DNA of 64,000 bases from JAIQFL01 sp035295745 (GCA_035295745.1 DATGIL010000088.1:1-64000), one strand, 5' to 3'; positions 1-9,682 are shown, counted from the stretch's first letter. Numbers and translations are program-made. Notes: generated from the letters alone by a model not told the origin.

Positions 1-296
1 CCTCGAAATCACTGCGCCTCGGACCAGAGCGTACCTCTGTTCCGGTGAAGGGTGGGTACCAACTCCGCTCATACCTCATCAGAATACCCGATCCAACAGC
101 TTGCCGAAACGTAGCGTATTTTATAACACAGTAGTACTAGAGCCGCGGCTCCCGAGGTCGCGACGCCTTTCGATACTTGAGGTAGGGTCGCGACTTATCC
201 AGAATGGACACGGACTCGATCAGGTGCAAGCCCACAGTCGCTCACGGGTCGTTGCCCGCGCGCGTTCTTCCACTTTATTTAACTAAGTGATGAGGA
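1..296. other. No recognisable gene
   Basis: Nothing coding is supported here. A 61-codon open frame starting at a TTG (101) has no recognisable domain and no ribosome binding site. The segment lies directly upstream of a truncated molybdenum-hydroxylase remnant but does not encode the missing upstream part of that enzyme in the frame checked: a TGA at 291-293 closes that frame. The junction near 290 therefore looks like a rearrangement breakpoint. Confidence 0.5.
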
Positions 297-638
297 ATGA
301 CGGCTGTCTGCGTTTTCGATTGTGGATTCGCCATCAATCCCGCCGGCATCGAAGGGCAGGTGGAGAGCGGGATCACCTGGGGTCTGTCCGCCACCCTGCA
401 TGGCGGCATCCACTTTCGAGAAGGACACGTTATCGAGAGCGGATATCACGATTTTCAAGTTCTGCGCGCCAATCACGCGCCCGTGATCGAAACCCACATT
501 GTGCCGAGTACGGCGGCTCCTGGAGGTTTCGGGGAACATTCCGTTCCTCCCGTCGCGCCCGCGATTGCCAATGCGATCTTCGCGGCAACTGGCAAGCGGG
601 TGCGCAGACTCCCGATCACACCGGCATCGTTGAGCTGA
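297..638 (+). pseudogene. 3' remnant of molybdopterin hydroxylase large subunit (IorB-like)
   Basis: The 113 residues match only the extreme C-terminus of xanthine-dehydrogenase/aldehyde-oxidase-type large subunits, closest in style to isoquinoline 1-oxidoreductase beta subunits. Visible signatures are the DCGFAINP motif near residue 8, a Gly-rich GITWGLSATLHG stretch, PGGFGEHSVPPVAPA near residue 80 and the terminal GKRVRRLPI. Such subunits are usually over 700 residues, so most of the molybdopterin-binding protein is missing. An in-frame TGA sits immediately upstream (291-293). The ATG at 297 is only a chance start. No 2Fe-2S partner subunit is in the window. I read this as a decayed gene fragment, not a working protein. 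Confidence 0.75.
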
Positions 639-782
639 TCCACAGGAGCTCTGCGTCCTGACAGCTTCGTTTTTATGAGAGAAATCGCCTCCCCACCACA
701 CTACACAGCGGCGGTACGCTCCTGTCCACCAGATTAGGAAGAAGTGCGGTTTTCCGGCGAGCTATTCGAGCTTCAAAGGAAA

Positions 783-807
783 AGCCCGGGATCGAGACCC
801 GGGCTTC
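783..807. terminator. Perfect 9-bp hairpin before mini-ORF
   Basis: AAGCCCGGG pairs perfectly with CCCGGGCTT around a 7-nt loop. No long T run follows. It sits 30 nt before the start of the 25-codon ORF at 838, so it could be a terminator for upstream transcription or a 5' structure of the mini-ORF transcript. Confidence 0.55.
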
Positions 808-837
808 CTAATCACGAAGCAGGAGGGAGGTGACCTC

Positions 838-915
838 ATGCTCACCTTGTGGCTGAAAATCGTCACGCTGGTAGTGACGGTGAAGATGAAACTGACGGTT
901 CGAAAGCGCCGTTAG
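838..915 (+). CDS. Short hydrophobic/basic peptide, 25 aa
   Basis: ATG at 838 and TAG at 913-915 give a 25-residue peptide. It begins MLTLWLKIVTLVVTV and ends in the basic tail VRKRR, with Lys spaced through a Leu/Val/Thr-rich body. The start has an exceptional ribosome binding site: GGAGGTGA ends a few bases before the ATG, and the surrounding GAGGTGACCTC is itself a dyad. A further hairpin (CGTCAC 861-866 with GTGACG 874-879) lies inside the coding sequence. The unit is bracketed by strong hairpins at 783-807 and 924-952, which suggests its own short transcript. The size, hydrophobicity and basic tail recall type I toxins or leader peptides, but I recognise no family. Too short for ordinary gene callers; translation is an inference. 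Confidence 0.5.
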   Translation: MLTLWLKIVTLVVTVKMKLTVRKRR

Positions 916-923
916 CCTAATCC

Positions 924-952
924 TGGGGCTGGGCCGCAAAAACCCGGCCCCA
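924..952. terminator. Strong GC hairpin after mini-ORF
   Basis: TGGGGCTGGG pairs with CCCGGCCCCA (one G-U pair) around a 9-nt loop containing five A residues. It lies 8 nt after the mini-ORF stop and before the convergent end of the M16 peptidase gene at 995, as expected of a terminator serving either strand, though no T tract follows. Confidence 0.5.
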
Positions 953-994
953 TAGGCCACATTATACCGCCCGAATCGTGACTTGTGAAGAACT

Positions 995-3900
995 TTACTC
1001 CGCAGGCAACCAGAAATCACGCGGGTACAGCCTCCACAACCGATCGTCGGGCCGATCCGCCTTCTTCAAATACTGCTCCCATGCGCTCAACTGCTTCTCC
1101 GGCCCGATCACCAGGTACACTCCACCCTTCACCTCGTCTGCCTTCACACCCATTCCTGGCAGCACCTCCGCGTGCACGCGGTCCTTCCGGCGGAACAGCT
1201 CCGCACCCAAGTCAGGATCCTTCCGCAAGTCGAGAATCGCCCGGTGGAACTGTGTCACCACCTCCGGCGTGAGCCCATCCGCCAGATCGGCCGCCATATC
1301 CTGACCGCGTGACTCGAAGCTCCCCACCGAACGCGTCCCGGAGAACGCGCCCGCAATAGCGTATTCCGCCAACGCCGGATCGGGCCGCGCCTTCTTCAAC
1401 TCATCGATCACAAATTGGAGCGTCTGCGGAAGCTCCGGGGTCCGCTCCGCATAGTAGTTAAGACGCCCCTCCGTCAGCCGGAGCCGCAGTCCGTTGCTGT
1501 ATGCCAGGCCGGCTGCCCACGTCTTCATAAACATGCCATGCGCGCCCGCCCCGGCAAACAGATTCGCAGTCAGATAGTCGAGCAGCTTCTCGCGATCCGT
1601 ATCATGATAGCTCGCTCCCGGAGCGGAGAGCAGAAAGACACCACCCTGCGAATTGGCATTTACCAGGCCGACGAAAACCGGATGGCTCGCTTCCGGCTCG
1701 CGGCCCAAAATACGCCGATCGACGTACCGCGCGGCACGATACGTAGCTTTGCGCGCAGGCCCCTGATCGAGCGCCTCCACCAGCCGCCCCAGCTCAGGCG
1801 AGAGCGACTTCTGCGACGCCGCCGACCCGATCAGGAACATGCGCGCCCCTCCGGTCGTGAGAATCGCGCGCCTCACTTCATCCAGCGCGGCCAGCGTCTT
1901 CTGCGGGCCCTGCTCCAGACCGTGCGCCATCAGGCCGCACAGATACGTCCAGTCCACGGCGAGGCTGGAATCGGGCAGATCGGCGAGCGTCGCGTCAAGA
2001 TCGCGGGCGGCCTCAATAGCCAAAGCTCGCTCCGACTCACTCAGCTTATCCGTGCCCGCGTACTTGCCGTCGCGGATTTCAGCCAGCATCTGCTTGCGTT
2101 CCGCGCGAGTGCCCTTCACGGCGCCCAAATCCGACAGGAACCGGTACACCGCAGGCGAACCGCCGCTCTTGAGCATCCATCTCAGCCGGAGCGCATTGTG
2201 AGTCCTGGTCATGAACGACGAAGTCGCCAACAGCAAAGCGTCGTCCTGCCGCCTCCACGCCAGTGCCGGGTCGCTCACCCACGCTTCTTCCGGGTATTGA
2301 GTCGTGTTGCGCAATGCTCCCAGCCATTGGTCCACCAAGTCTCGAATGCGCGGGAGATTCTCGGGACGCCAGTCGGGATGGAACAGCACCAGGTTCATCC
2401 ACTCCAACGCGCGGCGCGACTCCACCGCGTTGTTTCCAGCCCCGCGCAGCACCAGTTCGTGCCGGCCCGTCTCCGCATTCACGCTGAACGTTGCATTCAG
2501 AGAGAGAATCTCGTTGCGCAGCCGCTGCGCCATCTGATCCACCGAAACTGGCTGGCCATTCTCTATCACCCCGACGCCTGTCAGCAATTGCGGCAGCAGC
2601 GACACGTATACCAGTCGATCCTCCGGGATCGCCTCCAGGCGCAGTGCGAGCCCTGCAGTCGTACTCGTCATGCTGTCGAACATCGAGCTCACCAGCTTCA
2701 CTCCGCCGGGAAGAGTAGTCGTCTGAAAATCGAGTTGATCGTCGAGGGTCATCGGCGGATGGTCGATAAATTTCGAAGCCGCCAGATCCTTGCCTGCCTT
2801 CTCGATAACCGCCGTCGCCGCATCGTATTCGTCGCGATACCGGCGGATCGCTTCCGTGTCGCTGGTTACCGCATACTTCTCCTTCAGGCGATCCACTTCC
2901 GCCGCTGCGCGCTCTTCCCGCTCCTTTTCCTCCTGCTTGACCAGCTCCGGGCTTGGCTTGGCAGCCTCCACATTCGGCGTGGTTCCGATTACTTTCCAAT
3001 CCTTGAGATAGTCACGCCAGATGTTCTGAGTACTGGCCAACAGCTTCTCAATGGCCGCCAAGTCCTCACTCTCGGTCAGCGACTTGCGGAATCCGGGCTC
3101 CTTGTTGAGCTGGTATAGATGATCGATCCAGCCCGATCCGGTATTGCGCAACCCGAAACCGGGCGGCGAATTGATGAACTTCGCCAGTGACCGCCTCTGT
3201 TCCTGAATCCTCCCCTTGAGCCGCAGATTAAACTCCGCGAGTTCCGGCGATCCATCCGCGTAGTTCGCCACGCGCGCGAACTCCTCCACCACTTTGGCCC
3301 GCAGCACCGAGAGGTCCTGATCATTCATCTTGCTCGTGGGCACATCCGAGAAGATCACATAAATCGGATTGCGGAAATCCCTATCCACAAAAGCTCCGAC
3401 TCCCTTGGCGCCGAAATCCGCCTGCCGGGTACGGCTGTCGATCAGTTGCTTATACAAGATTGAGTCGGGGCCATTGCCCAAAGTAGCCAGGAACAGGCTC
3501 AGCAGATTCTGCTGGCGCACATTCAACTTGCGCTCGGCAGGCCAGAGCAGCACCACGTTCCCCGGCTGCTGGTCGTTGCGATGCGGATAGGCCACGTAGT
3601 GAATCCGTCCCGCAGGCGCCGGTTGCGGCTCCGGCAGCTTCGCTTCCGACACCACGGGAAGATTCGGGCGCTTCGGCTCGAGCCGGTTCAGAGACGCGTC
3701 CAGATTGGAAAGCGCCTGCGGTAATGTCATCTCCTTTGGAATCGAGATCACCGCGCCCATGTTGGCCAGGAAGTAATGCGCGGCATGGAAGCGCCGGATG
3801 TCTGATGGTTGGATCACCCGTAGCGCCTCCGGCAGTCCTCCCGATGAAAACGACATGGGGTGCTCGGGACCGTAGAGTGCCAGCGCCGCCTCCCGAAACA

Positions 3901-4495
3901 CCCGCGACCCCGGCTGGTCCATCGAAGTGACCATTTCGTTGTACACGCTGCCCTTCTCCTCCAGCCGCATCGATCCGTTGGGATTGGTGCTGACCCCGAA
4001 ATTCCGCACTTCTCGATGGATCTCCTCGTCGGAATAGTCCGGATGGAGCAGCGCGTCCATGGTGCGCTCGAAGTGGCGGTAGAAAATGTCGGCGCCCGCT
4101 GACGAATAAAAGTCGTAACAGGTCATCCATTGACCGGTAAAAGCCGAGGACCCGACCAGCGACATGAACTCACTGCTGCCGAGTGCCCGTCCCTTGTTGC
4201 CCTTGCCCAGCAGCAGATGCTCCTGGGTGTGCGGCTCGCCCATATTCGACGTGGGGTAAGTAGTCACCCAAATGAACGACTGCGGCACCGATTGGATCTG
4301 CAGCAGGTCGAGCGTGAATCCGCTGCGGAGATGCTGGAACCGTGCCCCGATCGCGCGGCCTCCGTCGTCTACATACACGGCCGCAGCCCTGAACCCGCTG
4401 AGGGTCTGGCCCTCCGTCAACGTGCCATACGATGGATCGACGGGCTGCGCCGCGGCAGCGGCCGAGAAGAGCGTCATGATTACGAGAAACCTCAT
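995..4495 (-). CDS. Secreted M16 family zinc metallopeptidase (presequence-protease-like)
   Basis: A protein of about 1166 residues, the length of the two-halved M16C (insulinase/presequence protease) enzymes. The inverted zinc motif HTQEH lies near residues 89-93. A downstream acidic helix with VYNEM supplies the expected third ligand Glu roughly 75 residues later. The second half holds the usual non-catalytic M16 repeats. I chose the ATG at 4495 because it starts a clean signal peptide (MRFLVIMTLFSAAAAAQ); the open frame extends 35 codons further without a plausible leader. The protein should be exported and degrade peptides in the periplasm or outside. It is divergent from the O-antigen-ligase-like gene, with a gap of about 90 bp. 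Confidence 0.85.
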   Translation of the reverse strand: MRFLVIMTLFSAAAAAQPVDPSYGTLTEGQTLSGFRAAAVYVDDGGRAIGARFQHLRSGFTLDLLQIQSVPQSFIWVTTYPTSNMGEPHTQEHLLLGKGNKGRALGSSEFMSLVGSSAFTGQWMTCYDFYSSAGADIFYRHFERTMDALLHPDYSDEEIHREVRNFGVSTNPNGSMRLEEKGSVYNEMVTSMDQPGSRVFREAALALYGPEHPMSFSSGGLPEALRVIQPSDIRRFHAAHYFLANMGAVISIPKEMTLPQALSNLDASLNRLEPKRPNLPVVSEAKLPEPQPAPAGRIHYVAYPHRNDQQPGNVVLLWPAERKLNVRQQNLLSLFLATLGNGPDSILYKQLIDSRTRQADFGAKGVGAFVDRDFRNPIYVIFSDVPTSKMNDQDLSVLRAKVVEEFARVANYADGSPELAEFNLRLKGRIQEQRRSLAKFINSPPGFGLRNTGSGWIDHLYQLNKEPGFRKSLTESEDLAAIEKLLASTQNIWRDYLKDWKVIGTTPNVEAAKPSPELVKQEEKEREERAAAEVDRLKEKYAVTSDTEAIRRYRDEYDAATAVIEKAGKDLAASKFIDHPPMTLDDQLDFQTTTLPGGVKLVSSMFDSMTSTTAGLALRLEAIPEDRLVYVSLLPQLLTGVGVIENGQPVSVDQMAQRLRNEILSLNATFSVNAETGRHELVLRGAGNNAVESRRALEWMNLVLFHPDWRPENLPRIRDLVDQWLGALRNTTQYPEEAWVSDPALAWRRQDDALLLATSSFMTRTHNALRLRWMLKSGGSPAVYRFLSDLGAVKGTRAERKQMLAEIRDGKYAGTDKLSESERALAIEAARDLDATLADLPDSSLAVDWTYLCGLMAHGLEQGPQKTLAALDEVRRAILTTGGARMFLIGSAASQKSLSPELGRLVEALDQGPARKATYRAARYVDRRILGREPEASHPVFVGLVNANSQGGVFLLSAPGASYHDTDREKLLDYLTANLFAGAGAHGMFMKTWAAGLAYSNGLRLRLTEGRLNYYAERTPELPQTLQFVIDELKKARPDPALAEYAIAGAFSGTRSVGSFESRGQDMAADLADGLTPEVVTQFHRAILDLRKDPDLGAELFRRKDRVHAEVLPGMGVKADEVKGGVYLVIGPEKQLSAWEQYLKKADRPDDRLWRLYPRDFWLPAE

Positions 4496-4583
4496 ACCTA
4501 TTACACCGTAGCCGATTGGACGGCTCGCGGCGCGATTAGTCCTGGCACGGATCGGCCATGGCCAGTTCTGCCATACTGGCGTT

Positions 4584-5777
4584 TTGCCCTTGTCCTCCAT
4601 TGCTTTCTACCTGGCATTCGTGTCCGCGGTTGTCATATTGGTGAACTTGACAGCCTCTGAGGCGTTGTTAGCTGCGTCGTTGGCGGCACTGCTTGTATCC
4701 CGCGCCAAATTGCGGGTACCGCGCATCTGGCTGCCGTTGACCCTTTTCGTCGCCGGATCCGTTCTCTCGCTGATCTTCTCCCCCGAACCCCAACACGGCT
4801 TCGTGCAGTTGAAGAAGATCCTGGTCTATTCAGTGCTTTTGGTCATCTTCTCCACCATCCGCGACGCCGCCGTGGCGCGGCGTCTGTTTCAGTGGTGGAG
4901 CGTCGTTGCCGCCGCCATCGCGCTGCTGGGAATCGGGCAATTCGTTCAGCGCTGGCGCCAGGCGCACCTGCTTCACGTCGATTTCTACCAGTTCTATGTG
5001 ACCGATCGCGTGACCGGAACTATGCGCCACTGGATGACCTTCGCCGGCCAGGAGATGCTGGTACTCCTGATGCTCGCGTCGCTGGTACTCTTCGCGCGGA
5101 TGGAGCGCCGATCCGTCTGGATGTGGTCCGCTTGTGCGGCGCTGCTCGGATTCGTGCTCGTCCTCAACGAGACTCGCACGGTGTGGCTTGGCACGGCGCT
5201 GGGCGGCTTCTGGCTGTTGTGGTGGTGGCGCCGCTGGGTGGCGCTCGCCGGTCCCGCGGCGCTCGTGCTGTTGGTATGGATCGTGCCGGGACCGATCCAC
5301 GAGCGATTCGTCTCGATTTTCCACCCGCAGAAAGACATCGACTCCAATGAGTTTCGCAGCATCGCACGCCGCACGGGACTGCGCATGATCGAAGCCCATC
5401 CGCTGCTGGGCATCGGGTTGGACGAAACCAAGTATCATTTCCTGGATTACCTGCCGCCGGACACACCACGACCTTTGCCTTCAGGCTTCTATCAGCACTT
5501 ACACAACTTCTACCTTCAGTTCGCGGCCGAACGGGGCATCCCCACCATGCTTATGATGATCTGGATGCTCGTAATGATCGTGTATGACTTCTTCCGTGCG
5601 TTACAAAAACTTCCTCCGGGGCCTGGCGATGCACGATTCCTGCTGCATGGTGGCATCGCTGGAGTGATTGGAATCATGGCCAGCGGCCTCTTCGAAGTCA
5701 ATCTGAACGACAGTGCCGTGCTCGCCGTGTTTCTGATCGTAGTTGCCTGCGGCTATGTTGCCGCGTCACCCGAATGA
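4584..5777 (+). CDS. O-antigen ligase / Wzy-like polytopic membrane protein
   Basis: A 397-residue protein made mostly of hydrophobic helices, in the pattern of the O-antigen ligase (WaaL/Wzy, Wzy_C) family. It has a run of N-terminal membrane segments, a central block with NETRTVWLG and a large loop containing HPLLGIGLDE and HLHNFYLQ. That last motif is the conserved His-rich loop of these enzymes. They join polysaccharide units or transfer them to lipid carriers at the periplasmic face of the inner membrane. The start is an alternative TTG at 4584 with no clear ribosome binding site; a GTG near 4620 is another candidate. No other polysaccharide gene is adjacent, so the substrate cannot be inferred. 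Confidence 0.8.
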   Translation: MPLSSIAFYLAFVSAVVILVNLTASEALLAASLAALLVSRAKLRVPRIWLPLTLFVAGSVLSLIFSPEPQHGFVQLKKILVYSVLLVIFSTIRDAAVARRLFQWWSVVAAAIALLGIGQFVQRWRQAHLLHVDFYQFYVTDRVTGTMRHWMTFAGQEMLVLLMLASLVLFARMERRSVWMWSACAALLGFVLVLNETRTVWLGTALGGFWLLWWWRRWVALAGPAALVLLVWIVPGPIHERFVSIFHPQKDIDSNEFRSIARRTGLRMIEAHPLLGIGLDETKYHFLDYLPPDTPRPLPSGFYQHLHNFYLQFAAERGIPTMLMMIWMLVMIVYDFFRALQKLPPGPGDARFLLHGGIAGVIGIMASGLFEVNLNDSAVLAVFLIVVACGYVAASPE

Positions 5778-5844
5778 CACGGTACTAATTTGCCTGGAAA
5801 AGCTGGCGGTAAAGTGCTACTCTTGACTCTCGCCGGGGATTGAA

Positions 5845-8800
5845 ATGTTACAGAGCCAAAAACTACTCAGAATCGGTGTTCCGATCGTTCTTCTCGTTGC
5901 GTCGTCGCCATTAGTGGCTGCAGCGCCAGACCGTGTCACTCGGGCAGTGGATGCGAACCGCACGCGGGTAATAGCCGGCCATCTCCGCCGTCAGGCTCAA
6001 CCCCAATTTGATCAAGGTCCGGTCGACGAGTCGATGCGGCTGGACGACATCGTGCTCCTCTTCAAGCCTTCGGCAGCCCAGCAAGCTGATTTGGACCGCC
6101 TGCTTACCGATCAGCAGAATCCCTCCTCGCCGCAATTCCGGCAATGGCTTACGCCGGAGGAGTTCGGCAACCGATTCGGCCTCAGCGCGGGGGATCATTC
6201 GAAAGTGGTCGCGTGGCTCACATCCCAGGGCCTTCATCTCAACCGGTCCGGAAGAGCGCGCAACTGGGTGTCGTTCAGCGGCACCGCAGGACAGGTGTCC
6301 AAGGCTCTTCACACGCCGATTCACCGTTATCAGGTCAACGGCGTCGCGCACTTCGCCAATGCGGCGGAACCGTCGGTCCCCGAGGCCTTCGCCGACGTCG
6401 CGGGAGGCTTTCTCGGTCTGGATGATTTCAAGCCGATCAGCCAGGCAAAAATGGTGCCTCCCGGCTTCAACTCGGGATCCTCGCACTTCCTCGTGCCCGA
6501 AGACTACGCCACCATCTACAACATCGCCCCGCTCTACAAAGCGGGGTTCGACGGAACCGGGCAGAGCATCGCCGTCGTGGGGCAGTCGGACGTACTGGTG
6601 AGCGATCTGCGCGCGTTTCGGACACGTTACAACCTGCCGGCTAACGACCCCAAGATGTTGCCCTATAGCACCACTGACCCCGGCTTCACCGGAGATCAAG
6701 GCGAGGGCAATCTGGACCTGGAGTGGGCTTCTGCGATCGCGCCCAACGCCACGATCTACTACGTGTACGGGCCCGGCGCCTTCACTGCGATTATCGCGGC
6801 GGTCGACCTCAATGTCGCCCCCATCGTCAGCAGCAGTTACCTGCAGTGCGAGGTCGATGAGCCTACGCCGGCCTATCGTGCCATCCTGCAGCAGGGCAAC
6901 GCGCAGGGCATCACCATCGTAAACGCGTCGGGCGATTCCGGCGCCGCTGGTATCTGCGATCCACAGGGCGTCTTCCAGTTCGCCACCAAAGGCAAGATCG
7001 TGAACTTCCCTGCCTCCGTGCCCGAAGTCACGGGAGTGGGTGGAACGCAATTCGTGGAAGGCACCGGGACATACTGGGCCACCACGAACTCTCCCAATTT
7101 CGGGTCGGCACTCTCCTACATTCCGGAAGCGGCGTGGAACGAATCCGGTCCATCCGGCTTGAATTCCACCGGCGGCGGCGCCAGCGTCTACAATTCCCAA
7201 CCAGTCTGGCAGAGCGGGCCAGGTGTTCCCACTGACGGATATCGGCACGTGCCCGATGTCTCGCTCACCTCCGCGGGCCACGATGCCTACGAGATTGTCT
7301 ATCAGGGCTCCAATATCGGATTTTACGGGACATCGGCGGCCACGCCATCATTCGCGGGAATCCTCGCGCTGCTGAATCAATATCAGGTCTCCAAGGGCTT
7401 CCAGAAGCAGGCCGGGCTCGGCAACATCAACCCGCAGCTCTATCGCATGGCCCAGAGCACACCCACAGCGTTCCACGACATTACCGCAGGCAACAACATC
7501 GTGCCCTGTTTGCAAGGCAGCCCCGATTGCAGCACCGGCTCGTTTGGCTATCCCGCGGCAGCGGGGTACGACCTGGCAACCGGATTGGGTTCGATTGACG
7601 CCAACAATTTCGTCACCCTCTTCAATACCAAAGCACAGCCGGTGACCGTGGTGCTCTCCATGAGCGCAGCCAAAGTGGGTCCCAACGATACCGTTGCGCT
7701 TACCGCAGGCGTCTATCCCGTGACCGGCGGCGGCGCGCCTACCGGGACCGTCAGTTTCGCTTCCGGGACCTCACCCTTGGGCTCCGCCGACCTGATCACA
7801 CGGAACGGACAGCAGGTCGCCGACCTCTACTTCCCGGCCTATCTCCTGCAGGGCACCGGCGCGTTTCTATTGACAGCACAGTATTCCGGAGATGCCGTCT
7901 ACAACAGCGGCGGGACCAGCAAGGCGATCCAGTTGGCCGCTCCCGCGGGCTCGGCTGCGATTATCGCTTCGTGGCCCAGCAACGTATTCCCGAACCTTCC
8001 CGATGCACAAGGTTTGAGCTGGTCGGCGCCGTTTATCTTGCGGGAAGCAGCCGGAGTCGCGGCCCGCATCACCAGTTTCGTTATCGATGGCGTCGCACAA
8101 CCGCTGTCACAATACTTCCCGCAACTCGAGATCGCGCCCGGCAGCACCAACAGCTACAGCATAGTACTGCGGAATCTCGTGGCGCCGGTGACTAAGACAT
8201 TCGTTGTCAGCGGCGTCGACGCGGCTGGACAGACCTGGTCCCGCCAATTTCCGATCATCTTCAATCCGGCGTATCCCCGGCAGAACTTCTATCTAACCGC
8301 GACCCCGCTGATCGTCACGCAGAATCCCGCGGCCGATCCCTCCTGCCAGTGGGCGGTACAAGTGAATCTGGAGGATCTGGGCGGCTTCCCCACCACGGTG
8401 AGCAATCTCTCTTTGGGCAGTGTCAACGCCACCTCCCGAATCCAGGCGATCTTCGGCACGGAACGCCTGTACCCTTACGGTTCGCTTCAGGGGACACTCT
8501 GCTTCGGGGGCATCACTCCGCCCGCGTCCGACTACGTGGAAGTGAGTCTCAATAGCGGTTTTGCTCAGGAAGTTGCCATATCCTTTGCAGGTCCGCCGGC
8601 GAATCCCTCGAAGATCTCTGCGAGTCCCGCAACGCTCTCCTTGTCGGCCGCCGACGCCGCCCACCCGGCCTCGGCCAACCTAAACGTGGGCATTTCCGAT
8701 AAGACCCAAACGTGGACGGCGTCGATATTTCCCCAGAGCCGCACCACTTCGTGGCTCACGCTTTCCCAGTATTCGGGGACCGGCCCTGCGCAAATCTCAT

Positions 8801-9576
8801 TGGCGGCCTCGGGCGCCGGTTTCGAACCCGGCGTTTACCGGGCCACCATCGTGGTGCAATCGCAAAACGCCATGCCGCAATGGATCAACGTTCCGGTGAT
8901 GTTCGTGCTCGGCAGCAGCGGATCGGGTAACACTAAAACCACCATCACCGCAGTCGTTAATTCCGCCACTAATAGCACGACCGGAAGCCCCGGAGAATTG
9001 ATGACCATCTACGGCACGAACCTCTCGCCCGCCACGACCAGGCTCGGGACTAGTTTTTCGTCTGGAGGTGTGTCCGTCACCGTGAACGGTATGGCCGCCG
9101 AAATGGTGTATGTCTCGCCTACTCAGATCAATATCGAAGTTCCGTTCGAAGTAGGCGTGGGTCCGGCGGTGTTGGGAGTCAACAACAACGGGCAGATTGC
9201 GGCGTGGCAACTCGACATCCAACCCTCCGCGCCCGGCATTTTCAGCGACACCAATGGGTTCCTCGTGCCTCAGGCATCTGCGTCGGCAGGATCGACGGCG
9301 ACGCTCTTCGTCTCCGGCGCGGGAGAGGTCACGGGCGGACTGCCGGATGGCTTCGTGCCGAGCCCCACAGCGGCAGGAGTCTTTAAGCCGGCACTCCCGC
9401 TCACGGTGACGGTAGGCGGCGTCAACGCCTTCATCAAGTCGACCGGGATCGCCCCGCTGCAACAGGGCATCATGGAGGTCGACTTCCTCGTACCTGCCGT
9501 TCCGGCCGGATCGCAGCCTGTGGTGGTAACCGTGAATGGAGTGGCGAGTCCCGCCGCCAAACTGACTGTTCAATGA
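5845..9576 (+). CDS. Secreted sedolisin (S53) peptidase with pro-domain and C-terminal Ig-like domains
   Basis: A 1243-residue exported protease. After a signal peptide comes a pro-kumamolisin activation domain (about residues 30-190), then the S53 catalytic domain. Catalytic Glu and Asp are visible in EGNLDLEW (E287, D291), the oxyanion Asp in ASGDSG (D364) and the nucleophile in GTSAATP (S497). The half after about residue 600 is a chain of beta-sandwich modules. It ends in the domain common in Solibacter proteins (VYVSPTQINIEVPF and APGIF motifs, residues about 1030-1243). Sedolisins are acid-active endopeptidases; the pro-domain is removed by self-cleavage. It is paralogous to the gene at 11002. 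Two terminator-like palindromes follow it. Confidence 0.92.
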   Translation: MLQSQKLLRIGVPIVLLVASSPLVAAAPDRVTRAVDANRTRVIAGHLRRQAQPQFDQGPVDESMRLDDIVLLFKPSAAQQADLDRLLTDQQNPSSPQFRQWLTPEEFGNRFGLSAGDHSKVVAWLTSQGLHLNRSGRARNWVSFSGTAGQVSKALHTPIHRYQVNGVAHFANAAEPSVPEAFADVAGGFLGLDDFKPISQAKMVPPGFNSGSSHFLVPEDYATIYNIAPLYKAGFDGTGQSIAVVGQSDVLVSDLRAFRTRYNLPANDPKMLPYSTTDPGFTGDQGEGNLDLEWASAIAPNATIYYVYGPGAFTAIIAAVDLNVAPIVSSSYLQCEVDEPTPAYRAILQQGNAQGITIVNASGDSGAAGICDPQGVFQFATKGKIVNFPASVPEVTGVGGTQFVEGTGTYWATTNSPNFGSALSYIPEAAWNESGPSGLNSTGGGASVYNSQPVWQSGPGVPTDGYRHVPDVSLTSAGHDAYEIVYQGSNIGFYGTSAATPSFAGILALLNQYQVSKGFQKQAGLGNINPQLYRMAQSTPTAFHDITAGNNIVPCLQGSPDCSTGSFGYPAAAGYDLATGLGSIDANNFVTLFNTKAQPVTVVLSMSAAKVGPNDTVALTAGVYPVTGGGAPTGTVSFASGTSPLGSADLITRNGQQVADLYFPAYLLQGTGAFLLTAQYSGDAVYNSGGTSKAIQLAAPAGSAAIIASWPSNVFPNLPDAQGLSWSAPFILREAAGVAARITSFVIDGVAQPLSQYFPQLEIAPGSTNSYSIVLRNLVAPVTKTFVVSGVDAAGQTWSRQFPIIFNPAYPRQNFYLTATPLIVTQNPAADPSCQWAVQVNLEDLGGFPTTVSNLSLGSVNATSRIQAIFGTERLYPYGSLQGTLCFGGITPPASDYVEVSLNSGFAQEVAISFAGPPANPSKISASPATLSLSAADAAHPASANLNVGISDKTQTWTASIFPQSRTTSWLTLSQYSGTGPAQISLAASGAGFEPGVYRATIVVQSQNAMPQWINVPVMFVLGSSGSGNTKTTITAVVNSATNSTTGSPGELMTIYGTNLSPATTRLGTSFSSGGVSVTVNGMAAEMVYVSPTQINIEVPFEVGVGPAVLGVNNNGQIAAWQLDIQPSAPGIFSDTNGFLVPQASASAGSTATLFVSGAGEVTGGLPDGFVPSPTAAGVFKPALPLTVTVGGVNAFIKSTGIAPLQQGIMEVDFLVPAVPAGSQPVVVTVNGVASPAAKLTVQ

Positions 9577-9630
9577 AGTAGGCCCGGGGCAGAAGTGCGA
9601 GATACGAACCCTCGGCCGCTTGGGCATCCC

Positions 9631-9654
9631 AAACCGGTGCTAGTGTACCGGTTT
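9631..9654. terminator. Hairpin terminator after first S53 gene
   Basis: AAACCGGT pairs with ACCGGTTT around an 8-nt loop, followed by T residues. It lies in the gap between the convergent S53 (+) and PASTA (-) genes. Confidence 0.65.
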
Positions 9655-9682
9655 TCCAGTGCGGAATCAGTAGCTTACGGGT

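Noticed and set aside
101..286. 61-codon frame starting with TTG
   Set aside because: No ribosome binding site, no domain and biased composition.
1415..3118. 567-codon plus-strand open frame
   Set aside because: Antisense to the M16 peptidase; Arg/Gln/His-rich composition typical of a shadow frame in GC-rich DNA.
5911..7281. 456-codon minus-strand open frame inside the first S53 gene
   Set aside because: Shadow of the S53 gene, whose active-site motifs are unmistakable on the plus strand.
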